From assembly GCF_900091555.1 (NCBI RefSeq), contig NZ_FMCX01000006.1:341116-405115 (forward strand): 64,000 nucleotides of DNA. The letters are read 5' to 3'. Positions 22,829-30,883 of this stretch are shown here, piece by piece; position 1 is the first letter of the stretch, and each line of letters begins with the position of its first letter. The notes beneath the pieces are model-generated. The model saw nothing but the letters and a program-made list of their open reading frames with translations. It did no database searches and had not been told where the DNA came from. The stretch is from Micromonospora mirobrigensis (GTDB lineage: Bacteria > Actinomycetota > Actinomycetes > Mycobacteriales > Micromonosporaceae). A program made the position numbers and the translations under genes.

Positions 22829-23899
22829 ATGGCTCAGCGGAACAGCTCAGGTCGCGGCGCGACTGCGACCAGGACCAAACGGCAGGCGGGCAACCAGAGC
22901 CCGAACACCCCGGGCGTCTCCGAGTCGGAGATCTCCCGGATGCGGGTGGCCGACATCCGGGGCCAGCTGCGCCGCCGGGGGGTCTCCGGCATCTCGGCGC
23001 TGCGCAAGCCCGAGTTGGTGAAGACGCTGGCCCGGACGCTGCGTTCCGAGGGACGCCAGGGCGGCGCCGCCCGCAAGGCCACCGGGCCGGCGGGACGGGC
23101 GTCCGCGACCAGGAAGACGACGGGTACCGCGAAGCGTACGAGCGCGGCGCGGAAGAAGGCCGCTCCGGCTCCCACCCGGGCCAAGGCGACGACCAGCCGG
23201 GCGAAGGCGGCACCGTCGCGCGCGAAGTCGACGCCGTCCCGAGCCAAGGCGACTCCGTCGAAGGCGAAGGCCGCGCCGTCGAAGGCCAAGGCGACTCCGT
23301 CGCGGGCGAAGGCGGCGCCGTCCAGGGCCAAGGCTGCCCCGTCGAAGGCCAAGGCTGCGCCGTCGAAGGCGGCCGCGCCGAGTCGGGCCAGGACCGCACC
23401 GGTGCGGGCGACAGCGACTCCGCCCCCGGCTGCGGCAGCACCGTCCCGCGTCGAGCTTGCGCAGCCGGCGCAGCAGCCGAGCACCACGGTCGGCAGCGCG
23501 GCGCTCACGACGGCACCCACCCGAACCGGCGTGCGGACCGGGAGGTTGACGGCCCGTTCGGCGAGCTCCTCGCAGCAGATCACCTCGGTCGCGGACCAGC
23601 CGGAGCGGCCGGGCCGGAGCCTGGTGACGGCGAACCACGAGGTGATCCAGCGCTGGGCGCGGGCCCGCAGCGCCAGGCCGGCGACCATCGCCGGCACCGA
23701 GCGGGAAGGCCGGCCGGGGGTGCTGACCTTCAACATTCCGGGCTATCGGGAAAGCAGCCGGATCCGGGAGATCAGCTGGGACGACTGGTTCCGGACCTTC
23801 GACGCGCGCCGGCTGAACCTGATCTACCAGGAGCAGCTGCGCGACGGCCGGCAGAGCAATTTCTTCCGTACGGAGTCACCCGATCGGGCCGACGCCTGA
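22829..23899 (+). CDS. Rho_N / histone-H1-like / C-terminal domain fusion, putative nucleoid protein
   Basis: A 356-residue basic protein in three parts. Residues 35-72 look like a Rho_N/SAP-type DNA- or RNA-binding fold (MRVADIRGQLRRRGVSGISA, then LRKPELVKTLART). Residues 80-205 are a histone-H1-like tract with many 7-residue units of the type RAKAAPS. Residues 268-348 form a compact domain (HEVIQRWARARSARPATIAG, FNIPGYRESS, REISWDDWFRTFDARRLN) resembling small stand-alone actinobacterial proteins sometimes mislabelled as branching enzymes. GAGGAG 6 bases before the ATG supports the start. It probably coats or bridges nucleic acid; the role of the C-terminal domain is unknown. Confidence 0.7.
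   Translation: MAQRNSSGRGATATRTKRQAGNQSPNTPGVSESEISRMRVADIRGQLRRRGVSGISALRKPELVKTLARTLRSEGRQGGAARKATGPAGRASATRKTTGTAKRTSAARKKAAPAPTRAKATTSRAKAAPSRAKSTPSRAKATPSKAKAAPSKAKATPSRAKAAPSRAKAAPSKAKAAPSKAAAPSRARTAPVRATATPPPAAAAPSRVELAQPAQQPSTTVGSAALTTAPTRTGVRTGRLTARSASSSQQITSVADQPERPGRSLVTANHEVIQRWARARSARPATIAGTEREGRPGVLTFNIPGYRESSRIREISWDDWFRTFDARRLNLIYQEQLRDGRQSNFFRTESPDRADA
23190..23390 (+). repeat. 21-bp-period coding repeat (RAKAxPS units)
   Basis: Within the Rho_N/H1-like gene, units such as CCGTCGAAGGCCAAGGC(T/G) recur in frame with small changes, coding about nine 7-residue basic units. Copy number is likely to vary between strains. Confidence 0.7.
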
Positions 23900-24292
23900 G
23901 TGTTTGCGGGAATCCCCGACGGGTAGACGCTGTTGCCCGACGAGGATCCGGAGATGCCGGGAGCGTGATCCGGACGCCGGCGCTGTGACCGGCGAGACAG
24001 TGATCCAGGTTGAATCCGGAATCCGGGGCGAACTAACTTTATTGCACCGCGCCACGCTTGGAAACGTTCGGGGGAGCGGCGGATCGATCAGATCCGTGCA
24101 CCAGGCGAGGCGCAAGGAACGGGTGGAGCACACCGTTGGGGGACGGTGCCACCCGTGGTACCGGCGGCGCGAGCGGGCGACGCTTACGGGGGTGAGTGTC
24201 GCCCGCCGCCGCCGGGTGTACCGGGCGAGCGTCCACCACGACGGGGGTCGGGGTGGGCGCTCGCCCGTTTCCGGCCAACGTCGTGGTGCCGG
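23900..24292. other. 393-bp intergenic region without a convincing gene
   Basis: This stretch between the Rho_N-like gene and the convergent MFS gene is somewhat less GC-rich around 24000-24060 (TTGAATCCGGAATCC, AACTAACTTTATTGCA). Open frames cross it on both strands but lack normal third-position GC bias, domains or a start signal. It ends with the hairpin at 24222-24267. I see no RNA gene. Confidence 0.5.
24222..24267 (-). terminator. Hairpin after the first MFS gene
   Basis: A 10-bp perfect stem (24222-24231 with 24258-24267) with a 26-base loop lies 25 bases after the stop of the minus-strand MFS gene. The loop is long, so the call is modest. Confidence 0.4.
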
Positions 24293-25549
24293 TCAGCTGC
24301 CCACCGGGGCGTCCGGAGTCCGTTCCGGGGCCGCCCGCAGCGTGGCGACCCGGCGTTCCCGAGCCGGCCCGGCGAGCAGATGACCGACCGCGGCAGTCAA
24401 CCCCAGCGCGCCCACCACGAGCCAGTGCCCGTCGCCGAGGAGCTGGAGGCTGACCCCGCCCAGTGCGGGCGCGACGAACGAGGCCGCCGGGAAGGTCAGG
24501 TAGAAGACCGCCTGGTAACGCCCGCGCAGTCCGGGCGGCGCGAGGTCGGCGTTGATCTGCGCGTTGGGCGGCGCCGCGAGCATCGAACCGGCCGTCCACA
24601 CCACCGCCGCCCCAAGGTACGCCCAGAGCCGGTCGGCCAACGTCAGGGCACCGAAACCCAGGGCCATCAGTGCGGTGGCCACGCTCAGCACGTGCGCCTG
24701 CCGGTACGGCGCGATCAGCCGGGGCACGAAGAGCTGCCCGAGCACGATCAACGCCCCGCCGAGGGCCACCACCAGCCCGTACGCCGAGGGCCGCAGCCCG
24801 TCCGCGCGCATCGCCAGCGGCATGATCGTCGAGGTCTGCATGGTGAGCACCGCGAGCAGGAACGTCAGCCCGACGAAGACCAGGAAGATCCGGTCGGTGA
24901 GCGCGGTGGCCAGCCCCGGTCGTCCACGGCCCCGGTCAGGCGCCGGGAGGCCGACCGGCCGAGCCAGCGTCTCCGGCACCTTCGCGGCGATCACCAGGGC
25001 GGCGGCCAGCGTGGCGGCGGCGTCGAGCAGGAACAGCGCCACGAAGCTCGCCTCGGCCAGCATCCCGGCCAGCAGCGAGGCGACCGCCATGCCGAGGTTG
25101 AACGCCCAGAACTGGAGGTTGAAGGCGTACGCGCGGCGGTCCTCGGGGACCACGTCGACGATCGCGGCGACGAAGGCCGGGCCCGGCATGGAGTGCGCCA
25201 CCCCGAGCGAAGCCGCCAGGACGGCGATCACCGCCAGCTGTTCGCTGAACGCCAGCCCGACCATCAGGCCGGTGGCCGCGAGGTGGGCGGCGAGCAGGGT
25301 GGCCCGGCGCCCCCACCGGTCGGCCAGCACCCCGCCGAGCAGCACCCCGGCGGCCCCGCCCGCGCCGTACGCCCCCACCACCGCCCCCGCGGCCGCAGGT
25401 GAGGTGCCCCGAGCGTCGGTGAGGTAGAGCGACAGGAAGAGCACGGCGAACGCGCCGGCACGGTTGATCAGCAGGCCGGCCCAGAGGTACCAGAAGACGG
25501 CGGGGAGCCGCCCCGGGCCGCCGTGCAGCCGACCCCACGCGACCCGCAC
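24293..25549 (-). CDS. MFS transporter (DHA1-like exporter)
   Basis: A 418-residue major facilitator with 12 predicted membrane segments. The loop 2-3 motif ADRWGRRATLLAAH (near residues 75-88) is the usual antiporter-type signature. It is a paralogue of the next MFS gene, sharing FWYLW...LINR at the N-terminus, DVVPE in mid-protein, ELRGRYQ-like sequence and a GPARERR tail. GGAGGG 4 bases before the GTG supports the start. Probably exports a small hydrophobic compound; substrate unknown. Confidence 0.85.
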   Translation of the reverse strand: MRVAWGRLHGGPGRLPAVFWYLWAGLLINRAGAFAVLFLSLYLTDARGTSPAAAGAVVGAYGAGGAAGVLLGGVLADRWGRRATLLAAHLAATGLMVGLAFSEQLAVIAVLAASLGVAHSMPGPAFVAAIVDVVPEDRRAYAFNLQFWAFNLGMAVASLLAGMLAEASFVALFLLDAAATLAAALVIAAKVPETLARPVGLPAPDRGRGRPGLATALTDRIFLVFVGLTFLLAVLTMQTSTIMPLAMRADGLRPSAYGLVVALGGALIVLGQLFVPRLIAPYRQAHVLSVATALMALGFGALTLADRLWAYLGAAVVWTAGSMLAAPPNAQINADLAPPGLRGRYQAVFYLTFPAASFVAPALGGVSLQLLGDGHWLVVGALGLTAAVGHLLAGPARERRVATLRAAPERTPDAPVGS

Positions 25550-25660
25550 CCGACCCTCCGGAAAGTTTCCTAACTACTTCCCTTCGACCCTATGCCCAAC
25601 CCGTCTCGCCCGCGACCAGACCCCGGGGCGCGGCAACTGGCGGCGCCCTGCGGGTCGTAC

Positions 25661-26989
25661 TCAGGTGGTGGCGCGGACCTTGACCGGCTCGGCGGGTGCG
25701 ATGGCGGCGGCCTCGGCCACCTCCGGGACCGGCGCCCGGCGGGCGGTGACCGGCTCGACCGGGGTGGCGGGGGTGCGGAGCCGGCTGGCCCGGCGTTCCC
25801 GGGCCGGGCCGGAGATCAGGTGGCCGGCGGCCATCAGCAGACCGATGACCAGGCAGCCCAGCCAGAGCGCGCGGTCGCCGGCGTGTTCCCGGACCAGGCC
25901 GCCGAGGATCGGGGCGGCGGCACCGGCGATCTGCCAGGAGAGGGAGAAGGCGCCCTGGTAGCGACCGCGCAGCTCGGCGGGGGAGAGCTCGGCGATCAGC
26001 GTGGCGTTCGACGGCGAGTTGAGCATCTCGCCGAGGGTCCAGATCAGCACGGTCAGGCCGTAGAACCAGGCGGTGTCGGCGAGCGCGGTCAGCCCGAAGC
26101 CGACGCCCATCACCACGGCCGCCAGGGCGAGCACGTGGGAGCGGCTGCGGCCGCGGATGAGCCGGGGCACGAAGAGCTGCCCGGCCACGATCAGCAGGCC
26201 GTTCAGCGCGATCACCGAGCCGTAGGTCGCCGGGGAGAGGCCGGCGTCGCTCATCGCGATCGGCAGCATCGAGATGTGCTGGAGGAAGACCAGCGCGCCG
26301 AAGAGGTTGAGCGCCACGAAGCCGAGGAAGACCCGGTCGGTGGCGATCACACGCAGCGCGCCGCCGCGGGCGGGGCCGACGGCGGGGGCGCCGGTCTGGA
26401 CGGTCCGGGTCTCGCCCACCCGGAAGAAGATGATCAGAGCGGTGACCAGGGTGGTGGCCGCGTCGACCGCGAAGAGCAGCAGGTAGCCGGCCTGGGCGGC
26501 GAACCCGGCGAGGACGGCCGCGCAGGCGAACCCGAGGTTGATCGCCCAGTAGTTGAGCGAGAAGGCCCGCAACCGGTCGGACTCCGGCACCACGTCGATC
26601 ATCATCGCGCCGAACGCCGGCCGGGCCGCCTCGGCGAACATGCCGAGCAGCAGCGCGCCCACGGCTACCGCCCAGAGCGGTCGGGCCAGACCGAGGGCCA
26701 GCATCATGGTGGCCGCGCCGAGGTGGGCGGTGAGCAGGGTGGGCCGCCGCCCCCAGCGGTCGGTGAGGGTGCCGCCGACGGTGGTGCCGACCGCCCCGCC
26801 GACGCCCCAGAGCCCGATCACCAGGCCGGCCTGGGCGGCGGAGAAGTGCCGCGCCTGGGTGAGGTAGATGGCCAGGAAGACCAGGACGAACGAGCCGAGC
26901 CGGTTGATCAGGGTGCCGGTCCACAGGTACCAGAAGGTCCTCGGCAGCCCGCCCGTGGTGTCCCGGAACCAACCCCGCATCGTCCGCAC
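25661..26989 (-). CDS. MFS transporter (DHA1-like exporter), paralogue of the neighbour
   Basis: A 442-residue major facilitator with 12 predicted membrane segments, TDRWGRRPTLLTAH in loop 2-3, and an extra Ala/Pro/Val-rich tail of about 35 residues. It is clearly homologous over its whole length to the MFS protein encoded 111 bases downstream, so the pair probably arose by tandem duplication. The GTG at 26989 and the ATG at 26980 are both possible starts. Substrate unknown. Confidence 0.85.
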   Translation of the reverse strand: MRTMRGWFRDTTGGLPRTFWYLWTGTLINRLGSFVLVFLAIYLTQARHFSAAQAGLVIGLWGVGGAVGTTVGGTLTDRWGRRPTLLTAHLGAATMMLALGLARPLWAVAVGALLLGMFAEAARPAFGAMMIDVVPESDRLRAFSLNYWAINLGFACAAVLAGFAAQAGYLLLFAVDAATTLVTALIIFFRVGETRTVQTGAPAVGPARGGALRVIATDRVFLGFVALNLFGALVFLQHISMLPIAMSDAGLSPATYGSVIALNGLLIVAGQLFVPRLIRGRSRSHVLALAAVVMGVGFGLTALADTAWFYGLTVLIWTLGEMLNSPSNATLIAELSPAELRGRYQGAFSLSWQIAGAAAPILGGLVREHAGDRALWLGCLVIGLLMAAGHLISGPARERRASRLRTPATPVEPVTARRAPVPEVAEAAAIAPAEPVKVRATT

Positions 26990-27127
26990 GCCGTGCCCCC
27001 GCTCCCCGTAATGACCGCTCAGGTTCGAGCACCTTACAACCTAGTGCCGGTGCCGCCGGCCGGTCATCGGGTTTTCCACGTGGTGGTCGTCACGACCACT
27101 GCCCGCGTGTCCGCAGGCCGGGTGCGG

Positions 27128-27133
27128 CAGGAT
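27128..27133 (+). promoter_or_regulatory. -10 box (CAGGAT) for gpmA
   Basis: CAGGAT is followed by exactly 7 bases and the ATG at 27141. It argues against the upstream ATG at 27132, which lies inside this hexamer. Confidence 0.45.
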
Positions 27134-27140
27134 GATCCGT

Positions 27141-27908
27141 ATGACTGCGAGCGAAGGGCCCACCATCGGGACGCTGGTCCTGCTGCGGCACGGCGAGAGC
27201 GACTGGAACGCGAAGAACCTCTTCACCGGCTGGGTCGACGTCGACCTGACGGCCAAGGGGGAGACCGAGGCCCGGCGCGGCGGCGAGCTGCTGCGTGAGC
27301 ACGGCCTGCTGCCGGACGTCGTGCACACCAGCGTGATGCGCCGGGCGATCCGCACCGCCGAACTGGCGCTCAACGCCGCCGACCGGCACTGGATCGCGGT
27401 GCGCCGGTCGTGGCGGCTCAACGAGCGGCACTACGGCGCCCTCCAGGGCAAGAACAAGAAGCAGACCCTCGACGAGTACGGCGAGGAGCAGTTCATGCTC
27501 TGGCGCCGGTCGTACGACACCCCGCCCCCGCCGATCGCCGACGACGACGAGTGGTCGCAGGTCGGCGACCCCCGGTACGCGCTGCTGCCGACCGAGCTGA
27601 TGCCGCGCACCGAGTGCCTCAAGGACGTCGTCGAGCGGATGCTGCCCTACTGGTACGACTCGATCGTGCCGGACATCCTGGCCGGTCGGACGGTGCTGGT
27701 GGCCGCGCACGGCAACTCGCTGCGCGCCCTGGTCAAGCACCTCGACCAGATCTCCGACGAGGCGATCGCCAAGCTGAACATCCCCACCGGGATCCCGCTG
27801 CGCTACGACCTGAACCCGGACCTGCGCCCGCAGGTCCTCGGCGGGACGTACCTCGACCCGGAGGCCGCCAGGGCGGCCGCCGCCGCGGTCGCCAACCAGG
27901 GCCGCTGA
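27141..27908 (+). CDS. gpmA: 2,3-bisphosphoglycerate-dependent phosphoglycerate mutase
   Basis: A 255-residue histidine phosphatase-fold mutase of glycolysis and gluconeogenesis that interconverts 3- and 2-phosphoglycerate. LRHGES at residues 14-19 holds the phosphorylated His, NERHYG near 95 and AAHGNS near 190 complete the active site, and the long insert typical of dPGM (YDTPPPPI) is present. The order gpmA, then senX3-regX3, matches Rv0489-Rv0491, except that a convergent phoU lies between. A strong hairpin follows. Confidence 0.96.
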   Translation: MTASEGPTIGTLVLLRHGESDWNAKNLFTGWVDVDLTAKGETEARRGGELLREHGLLPDVVHTSVMRRAIRTAELALNAADRHWIAVRRSWRLNERHYGALQGKNKKQTLDEYGEEQFMLWRRSYDTPPPPIADDDEWSQVGDPRYALLPTELMPRTECLKDVVERMLPYWYDSIVPDILAGRTVLVAAHGNSLRALVKHLDQISDEAIAKLNIPTGIPLRYDLNPDLRPQVLGGTYLDPEAARAAAAAVANQGR

Positions 27909-27918
27909 CCCGAAGCAG

Positions 27919-27955
27919 GAAGGGGCCCCTCGTCGCGTGGACGAGGGGCCCCTTC
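27919..27955. terminator. Bidirectional hairpin between gpmA and phoU
   Basis: A perfect 16-bp stem (27919-27934 with 27940-27955) with a 5-base loop, centred between the two convergent stop codons. The stem contains the same AGGGGCCCCT core as the dispersed element but has neither GTTAAC nor the linker. Confidence 0.8.
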
Positions 27956-27961
27956 GTCGTC

Positions 27962-28603
27962 TCAGGCGGTCTCGCCGGTGATCAGGTAGACGACGTGCTC
28001 GCCGGCGTTGACGGCGTGGTCGGCGAAGCGCTCGTAGAAGCGCCCCAACAGGGTCGCGTCGATCGCCGTCTCCACCCCGTACGGCCAGTCGTCGCTCAGC
28101 AGCACCCCGAACAGGCTCTTGTGCAGGTCGTCCATGGCGTCGTCGTCCCGGTCGAGCTCGGCGGCGAGGTCGGCGTCGGGCTTGGCCAGCACCCTGCCGA
28201 TCTTCTCGGCCATCCGGTCGGCGATCCCCGCCATGTCGGTGAAGACGCCGCGCAGCTCGGCGGGGACCGCGGGGGAGGGGTGGCGGCGCAGCGCCGTCTT
28301 GGCGACGTGCTCGGCCAGGTCGCCCATCCGCTCGATGTCGGCGGCGACGTGCAACGCGGTGATCATGGCGCGCAGGTCGGAGGCGACCGGGGCCTGCCGG
28401 GCCAGCAGGTCGCAGACCCGCTCCTCGACGTGCCGGTAGAGCCCGTCGATCTCGGCGTCCTGCGCGATCACCGTCTCGGCGGCCTGCCGGTCGGCGGTGA
28501 GCAGGGCCCGGGTGGCGTGCCCCATGGCGGCGCGGACCCCCTCGGCCATGTCGACCAGCAGCTGGCTGACGATCTGGAGGTCGGCTCGGAACTCGTCGCG
28601 CAT
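27962..28603 (-). CDS. phoU: Phosphate signalling complex protein PhoU
   Basis: A 213-residue, all-helical PhoU with two three-helix bundles. The metal-binding E/D-rich motifs are IERMGDLAEHVAK near residue 93 and FYERFADHAVNAGE near 190. PhoU links the Pst phosphate importer to the sensor kinase and keeps it silent when phosphate is plentiful. It is divergent from senX3/phoR with GGTGAAC repeats in between, the arrangement described for Streptomyces phoU and phoRP. AGGA lies 7 bases before the ATG at 28603; ATG 28606 and GTG 28609 are alternatives. Confidence 0.94.
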   Translation of the reverse strand: MRDEFRADLQIVSQLLVDMAEGVRAAMGHATRALLTADRQAAETVIAQDAEIDGLYRHVEERVCDLLARQAPVASDLRAMITALHVAADIERMGDLAEHVAKTALRRHPSPAVPAELRGVFTDMAGIADRMAEKIGRVLAKPDADLAAELDRDDDAMDDLHKSLFGVLLSDDWPYGVETAIDATLLGRFYERFADHAVNAGEHVVYLITGETA

Positions 28604-28709
28604 CATCACGTCCTGAACGTCGGTGGCCGCCGGCCCGACGGGTGCGGGTCCCGGCGCACGGGGGTTGAGCAGGTGCGCCGCCCACGGTAGGCCGGGGGAG
28701 CGGACCGAA

Positions 28710-28748
28710 GGTGAACGCGGGTGAACGACGCGGGGCCCGGAGGTGAAC
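28710..28748. promoter_or_regulatory. PHO-box-like repeats (three GGTGAAC) between phoU and senX3
   Basis: GGTGAAC occurs at 28710-28716, 28720-28726 and 28742-28748 (GTTCACC on the other strand). GTTCACC repeats spaced about 11 bp are the binding units for PhoP/RegX3 regulators. The first pair is 10 bp apart and the third is 22 bp from the second, so the array is imperfect. It could serve both divergent genes and give autoregulation. Confidence 0.6.
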
Positions 28749-28808
28749 TTTCCCGGAAGTGGGAGTGGTTCGTCCCGTTCTGGCCGATCCCCAGGTTAAC
28801 GATGACCC

Positions 28809-28814
28809 TACGAT
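28809..28814 (+). promoter_or_regulatory. -10 box (TACGAT) for senX3
   Basis: TACGAT ends 6 bases before the GTG at 28821, the leaderless spacing seen at many other starts in this window. Confidence 0.45.
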
Positions 28815-28820
28815 CGCCGG

Positions 28821-30119
28821 GTGGAATGGGCGGTGGCGGTCGTGGTGGCGGTTGCCCTGGTGACCGGCCTGGTCGTCGGGGGTCTGCTGGCCCGACCCGT
28901 GGGCACGTGGTGGCGCCGGAAGGCGTCGACGGGAGGCGGTGTCTCCCGGTTGGAGTCAGGGAGGGCCACCATCGCCGACGACCCGCAGGCCGGGCTCTCC
29001 GGAGTCGGCCGCAAGACGATCGACTCGCTGCGCGCCGGCGTGGTGGTGCTCGGCCCGGACGACGCGCCGGTGCTGGTCAACCCGGCGGCCCGGGCGATGG
29101 GGCTGCTGCGTACCGGTGCCGCGCCCGGATCCATCGCCGCCCACCCGTTGATCCGTACCCTCGCCGGGCAGGTGCGCCGCACCGGCGTGCGGCGCGAGAT
29201 CGAGCTGGACCTGCCGCGGGGCCGCGACAGCGCCGGGGTGAACCCGCTCGGCGTGCACCTGCGGGCGATGGGGATCGGCGGCGGCTGCATCGCCGTCGAG
29301 GCGGCCGACGTGACCGAGTCGCACCGGCTGGCCCGGGTCCGTCGGGACTTCGTGGCGAACGTCAGCCACGAGCTGAAGACCCCGATCGGCGCGTTGCAGC
29401 TGCTCGCCGAGGCGCTGCTGGACGCCACCGAGCCGCCCGGCGGGACCCCCACCGACCTGCCCGAGGACCTGGTGGCCGCCCGGCGCTTCGCCGAGCGGAT
29501 CCAGCACGAGTCGACCCGGCTGGGCCGGCTGGTGCAGGAGCTGCTGGAGCTGACCCGGTTGCAGGGCGCCGAGGAGCAGCCGCCGCCGGAGCCCGTCGCG
29601 GTCGACTGGGTGGTCGCCGAGGTGATCGACCGGACCCGGACCGCGGCCACCGCCCGCCGGGTGCAGCTCGCCGTCGAGGGTGACAAGGGCCTCACCGTGT
29701 ACGGCAGCGACAGCCAGCTCGCCACGGCGGTGGCCAACCTGGTGGAGAACGCCATCAACTACTCGGGCGAGGACACCACCGTCCGGATCACCGCCCGCCC
29801 CACCGACGACCACGTCGAGATCTCCGTGGCCGACCAGGGCATCGGGATCGCCCCGAACGAGGTCGACCGGATCTTCGAGCGGTTCTACCGGGCCGACCAG
29901 GCCCGGTCCCGGGCGACCGGGGGTACCGGGCTCGGCCTGGCCATCGTGAAGCACATCGCGAGCAACCATGGCGGTCGGGTCGACGTGTCGAGCACTCTTG
30001 GTGGTGGTTCGACGTTCACCCTCCGGCTGCCCGCCAGTCCCCCGGACGACCTGGAGGCGACACTGGCGTCGGCTGGGATCGAGGCCGGCCCGGCCGAGCC
30101 CCGGCAGGACCGACCGTGA
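28821..30119 (+). CDS. senX3: Sensor histidine kinase SenX3 (PhoR-type)
   Basis: A 432-residue membrane-anchored kinase. A single N-terminal hydrophobic segment (about residues 4-23) is followed by a PAS-like region (60-165). The HisKA dimerisation helix has His183 in VSHELKTPIG, and the ATPase domain has NLVENAINYS, DQGIGIAP, FERFYR and GTGLGLAIVKH. With RegX3 it senses phosphate starvation, as established for SenX3-RegX3 and PhoR-PhoP. The response-regulator gene follows after 16 bases. Confidence 0.93.
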   Translation: MEWAVAVVVAVALVTGLVVGGLLARPVGTWWRRKASTGGGVSRLESGRATIADDPQAGLSGVGRKTIDSLRAGVVVLGPDDAPVLVNPAARAMGLLRTGAAPGSIAAHPLIRTLAGQVRRTGVRREIELDLPRGRDSAGVNPLGVHLRAMGIGGGCIAVEAADVTESHRLARVRRDFVANVSHELKTPIGALQLLAEALLDATEPPGGTPTDLPEDLVAARRFAERIQHESTRLGRLVQELLELTRLQGAEEQPPPEPVAVDWVVAEVIDRTRTAATARRVQLAVEGDKGLTVYGSDSQLATAVANLVENAINYSGEDTTVRITARPTDDHVEISVADQGIGIAPNEVDRIFERFYRADQARSRATGGTGLGLAIVKHIASNHGGRVDVSSTLGGGSTFTLRLPASPPDDLEATLASAGIEAGPAEPRQDRP

Positions 30120-30135
30120 TGGAAAGGAAGTCCCG

Positions 30136-30819
30136 TTGAGCCGCGTTCTGGTGGTCGAGGACGAGGAGTCGTTCTCCGACGCCCTGTCGTACATGCTCCG
30201 CAAGGAGGGATTCGAGGTCTCCGTCGCGGCGACGGGCACCGACGCCCTCACCGAGTTCGACCGGACCGGTGCGGACATCGTGCTGCTGGACCTGATGCTG
30301 CCGGAGATGTCCGGCACCGAGGTCTGCCGGCAGCTGCGGCAGCGCTCGCACGTGCCGATCATCATGGTCACCGCCCGGGACAGCGAGATCGACAAGGTGG
30401 TCGGGCTGGAGATCGGCGCCGACGACTACGTGACCAAGCCGTACTCCCCCCGGGAGCTGGTGGCCCGGATCCGGGCGGTGCTGCGCCGGCAGACCGCCGA
30501 GGCCGCCGAGTCGGGCGCCCCGACGCTGGCCGCCGGCCCGGTCCGGATGGACATCGAGCGGCACGTGGTGACCGTCGAGGGTGCCCAGGTGCAGCTGCCG
30601 CTGAAGGAGTTCGAGCTGCTGGAGCTGCTGCTGCGCAACGCCGGCCGGGTGCTCACCCGGGGGCAGCTGATCGACCGGGTCTGGGGGGCCGACTACGTCG
30701 GCGACACCAAGACCCTGGACGTGCACGTCAAGCGGCTGCGGTCGAAGGTGGAGCCGGAGCCGTCCGCGCCCCGCTTCATCGTCACCGTGCGCGGCCTGGG
30801 CTACAAGTTCGAGCCGTGA
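30136..30819 (+). CDS. regX3: Response regulator RegX3 (PhoP-type, OmpR family)
   Basis: A 227-residue OmpR/PhoB-type regulator. The receiver domain has acidic residues E8-D9, phosphoacceptor Asp52 (VLLDLMLPE), Thr in VTARD and Lys in TKPYSP. The C-terminal winged helix carries TKTLDVHVKRLRSKVE and the end RGLGYKFEP. The start is a TTG at 30136 with AGGAAG five bases upstream; no ATG or GTG fits. It should bind GTTCACC repeats such as those at 28710-28748. Repeat copy F begins on the base after its stop. Confidence 0.94.
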   Translation: MSRVLVVEDEESFSDALSYMLRKEGFEVSVAATGTDALTEFDRTGADIVLLDLMLPEMSGTEVCRQLRQRSHVPIIMVTARDSEIDKVVGLEIGADDYVTKPYSPRELVARIRAVLRRQTAEAAESGAPTLAAGPVRMDIERHVVTVEGAQVQLPLKEFELLELLLRNAGRVLTRGQLIDRVWGADYVGDTKTLDVHVKRLRSKVEPEPSAPRFIVTVRGLGYKFEP

Positions 30820-30878
30820 GGTGCAAGGAGGGGCCCCCTCTTAACGCATTCTGCATAGCAGGGGCCCCTTCTTAACGC
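30820..30878 (+). repeat. Dispersed GGGGCCCC/GTTAAC element (copy F)
   Basis: GGTGCAAGGA starts directly after the regX3 stop codon, then come both half-units with the GCATTCTGCATAGC linker also seen in copy D. It lies between the convergent regX3 and oxidoreductase genes. Confidence 0.85.
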
Positions 30879-30883
30879 ACAGG

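Noticed and set aside
23190..23390. Regular 21-bp repeats as a possible CRISPR array
   Set aside because: The repeats are contiguous without spacers, stay in frame and encode RAKAxPS units of a basic protein.
23904..24383. Possible 159-codon gene after the Rho_N-like gene
   Set aside because: No domain, an Arg/Ser-rich composition, no ribosome-binding site or -10 box at the start, weak third-position GC bias, and overlap with the hairpin and the convergent MFS gene.
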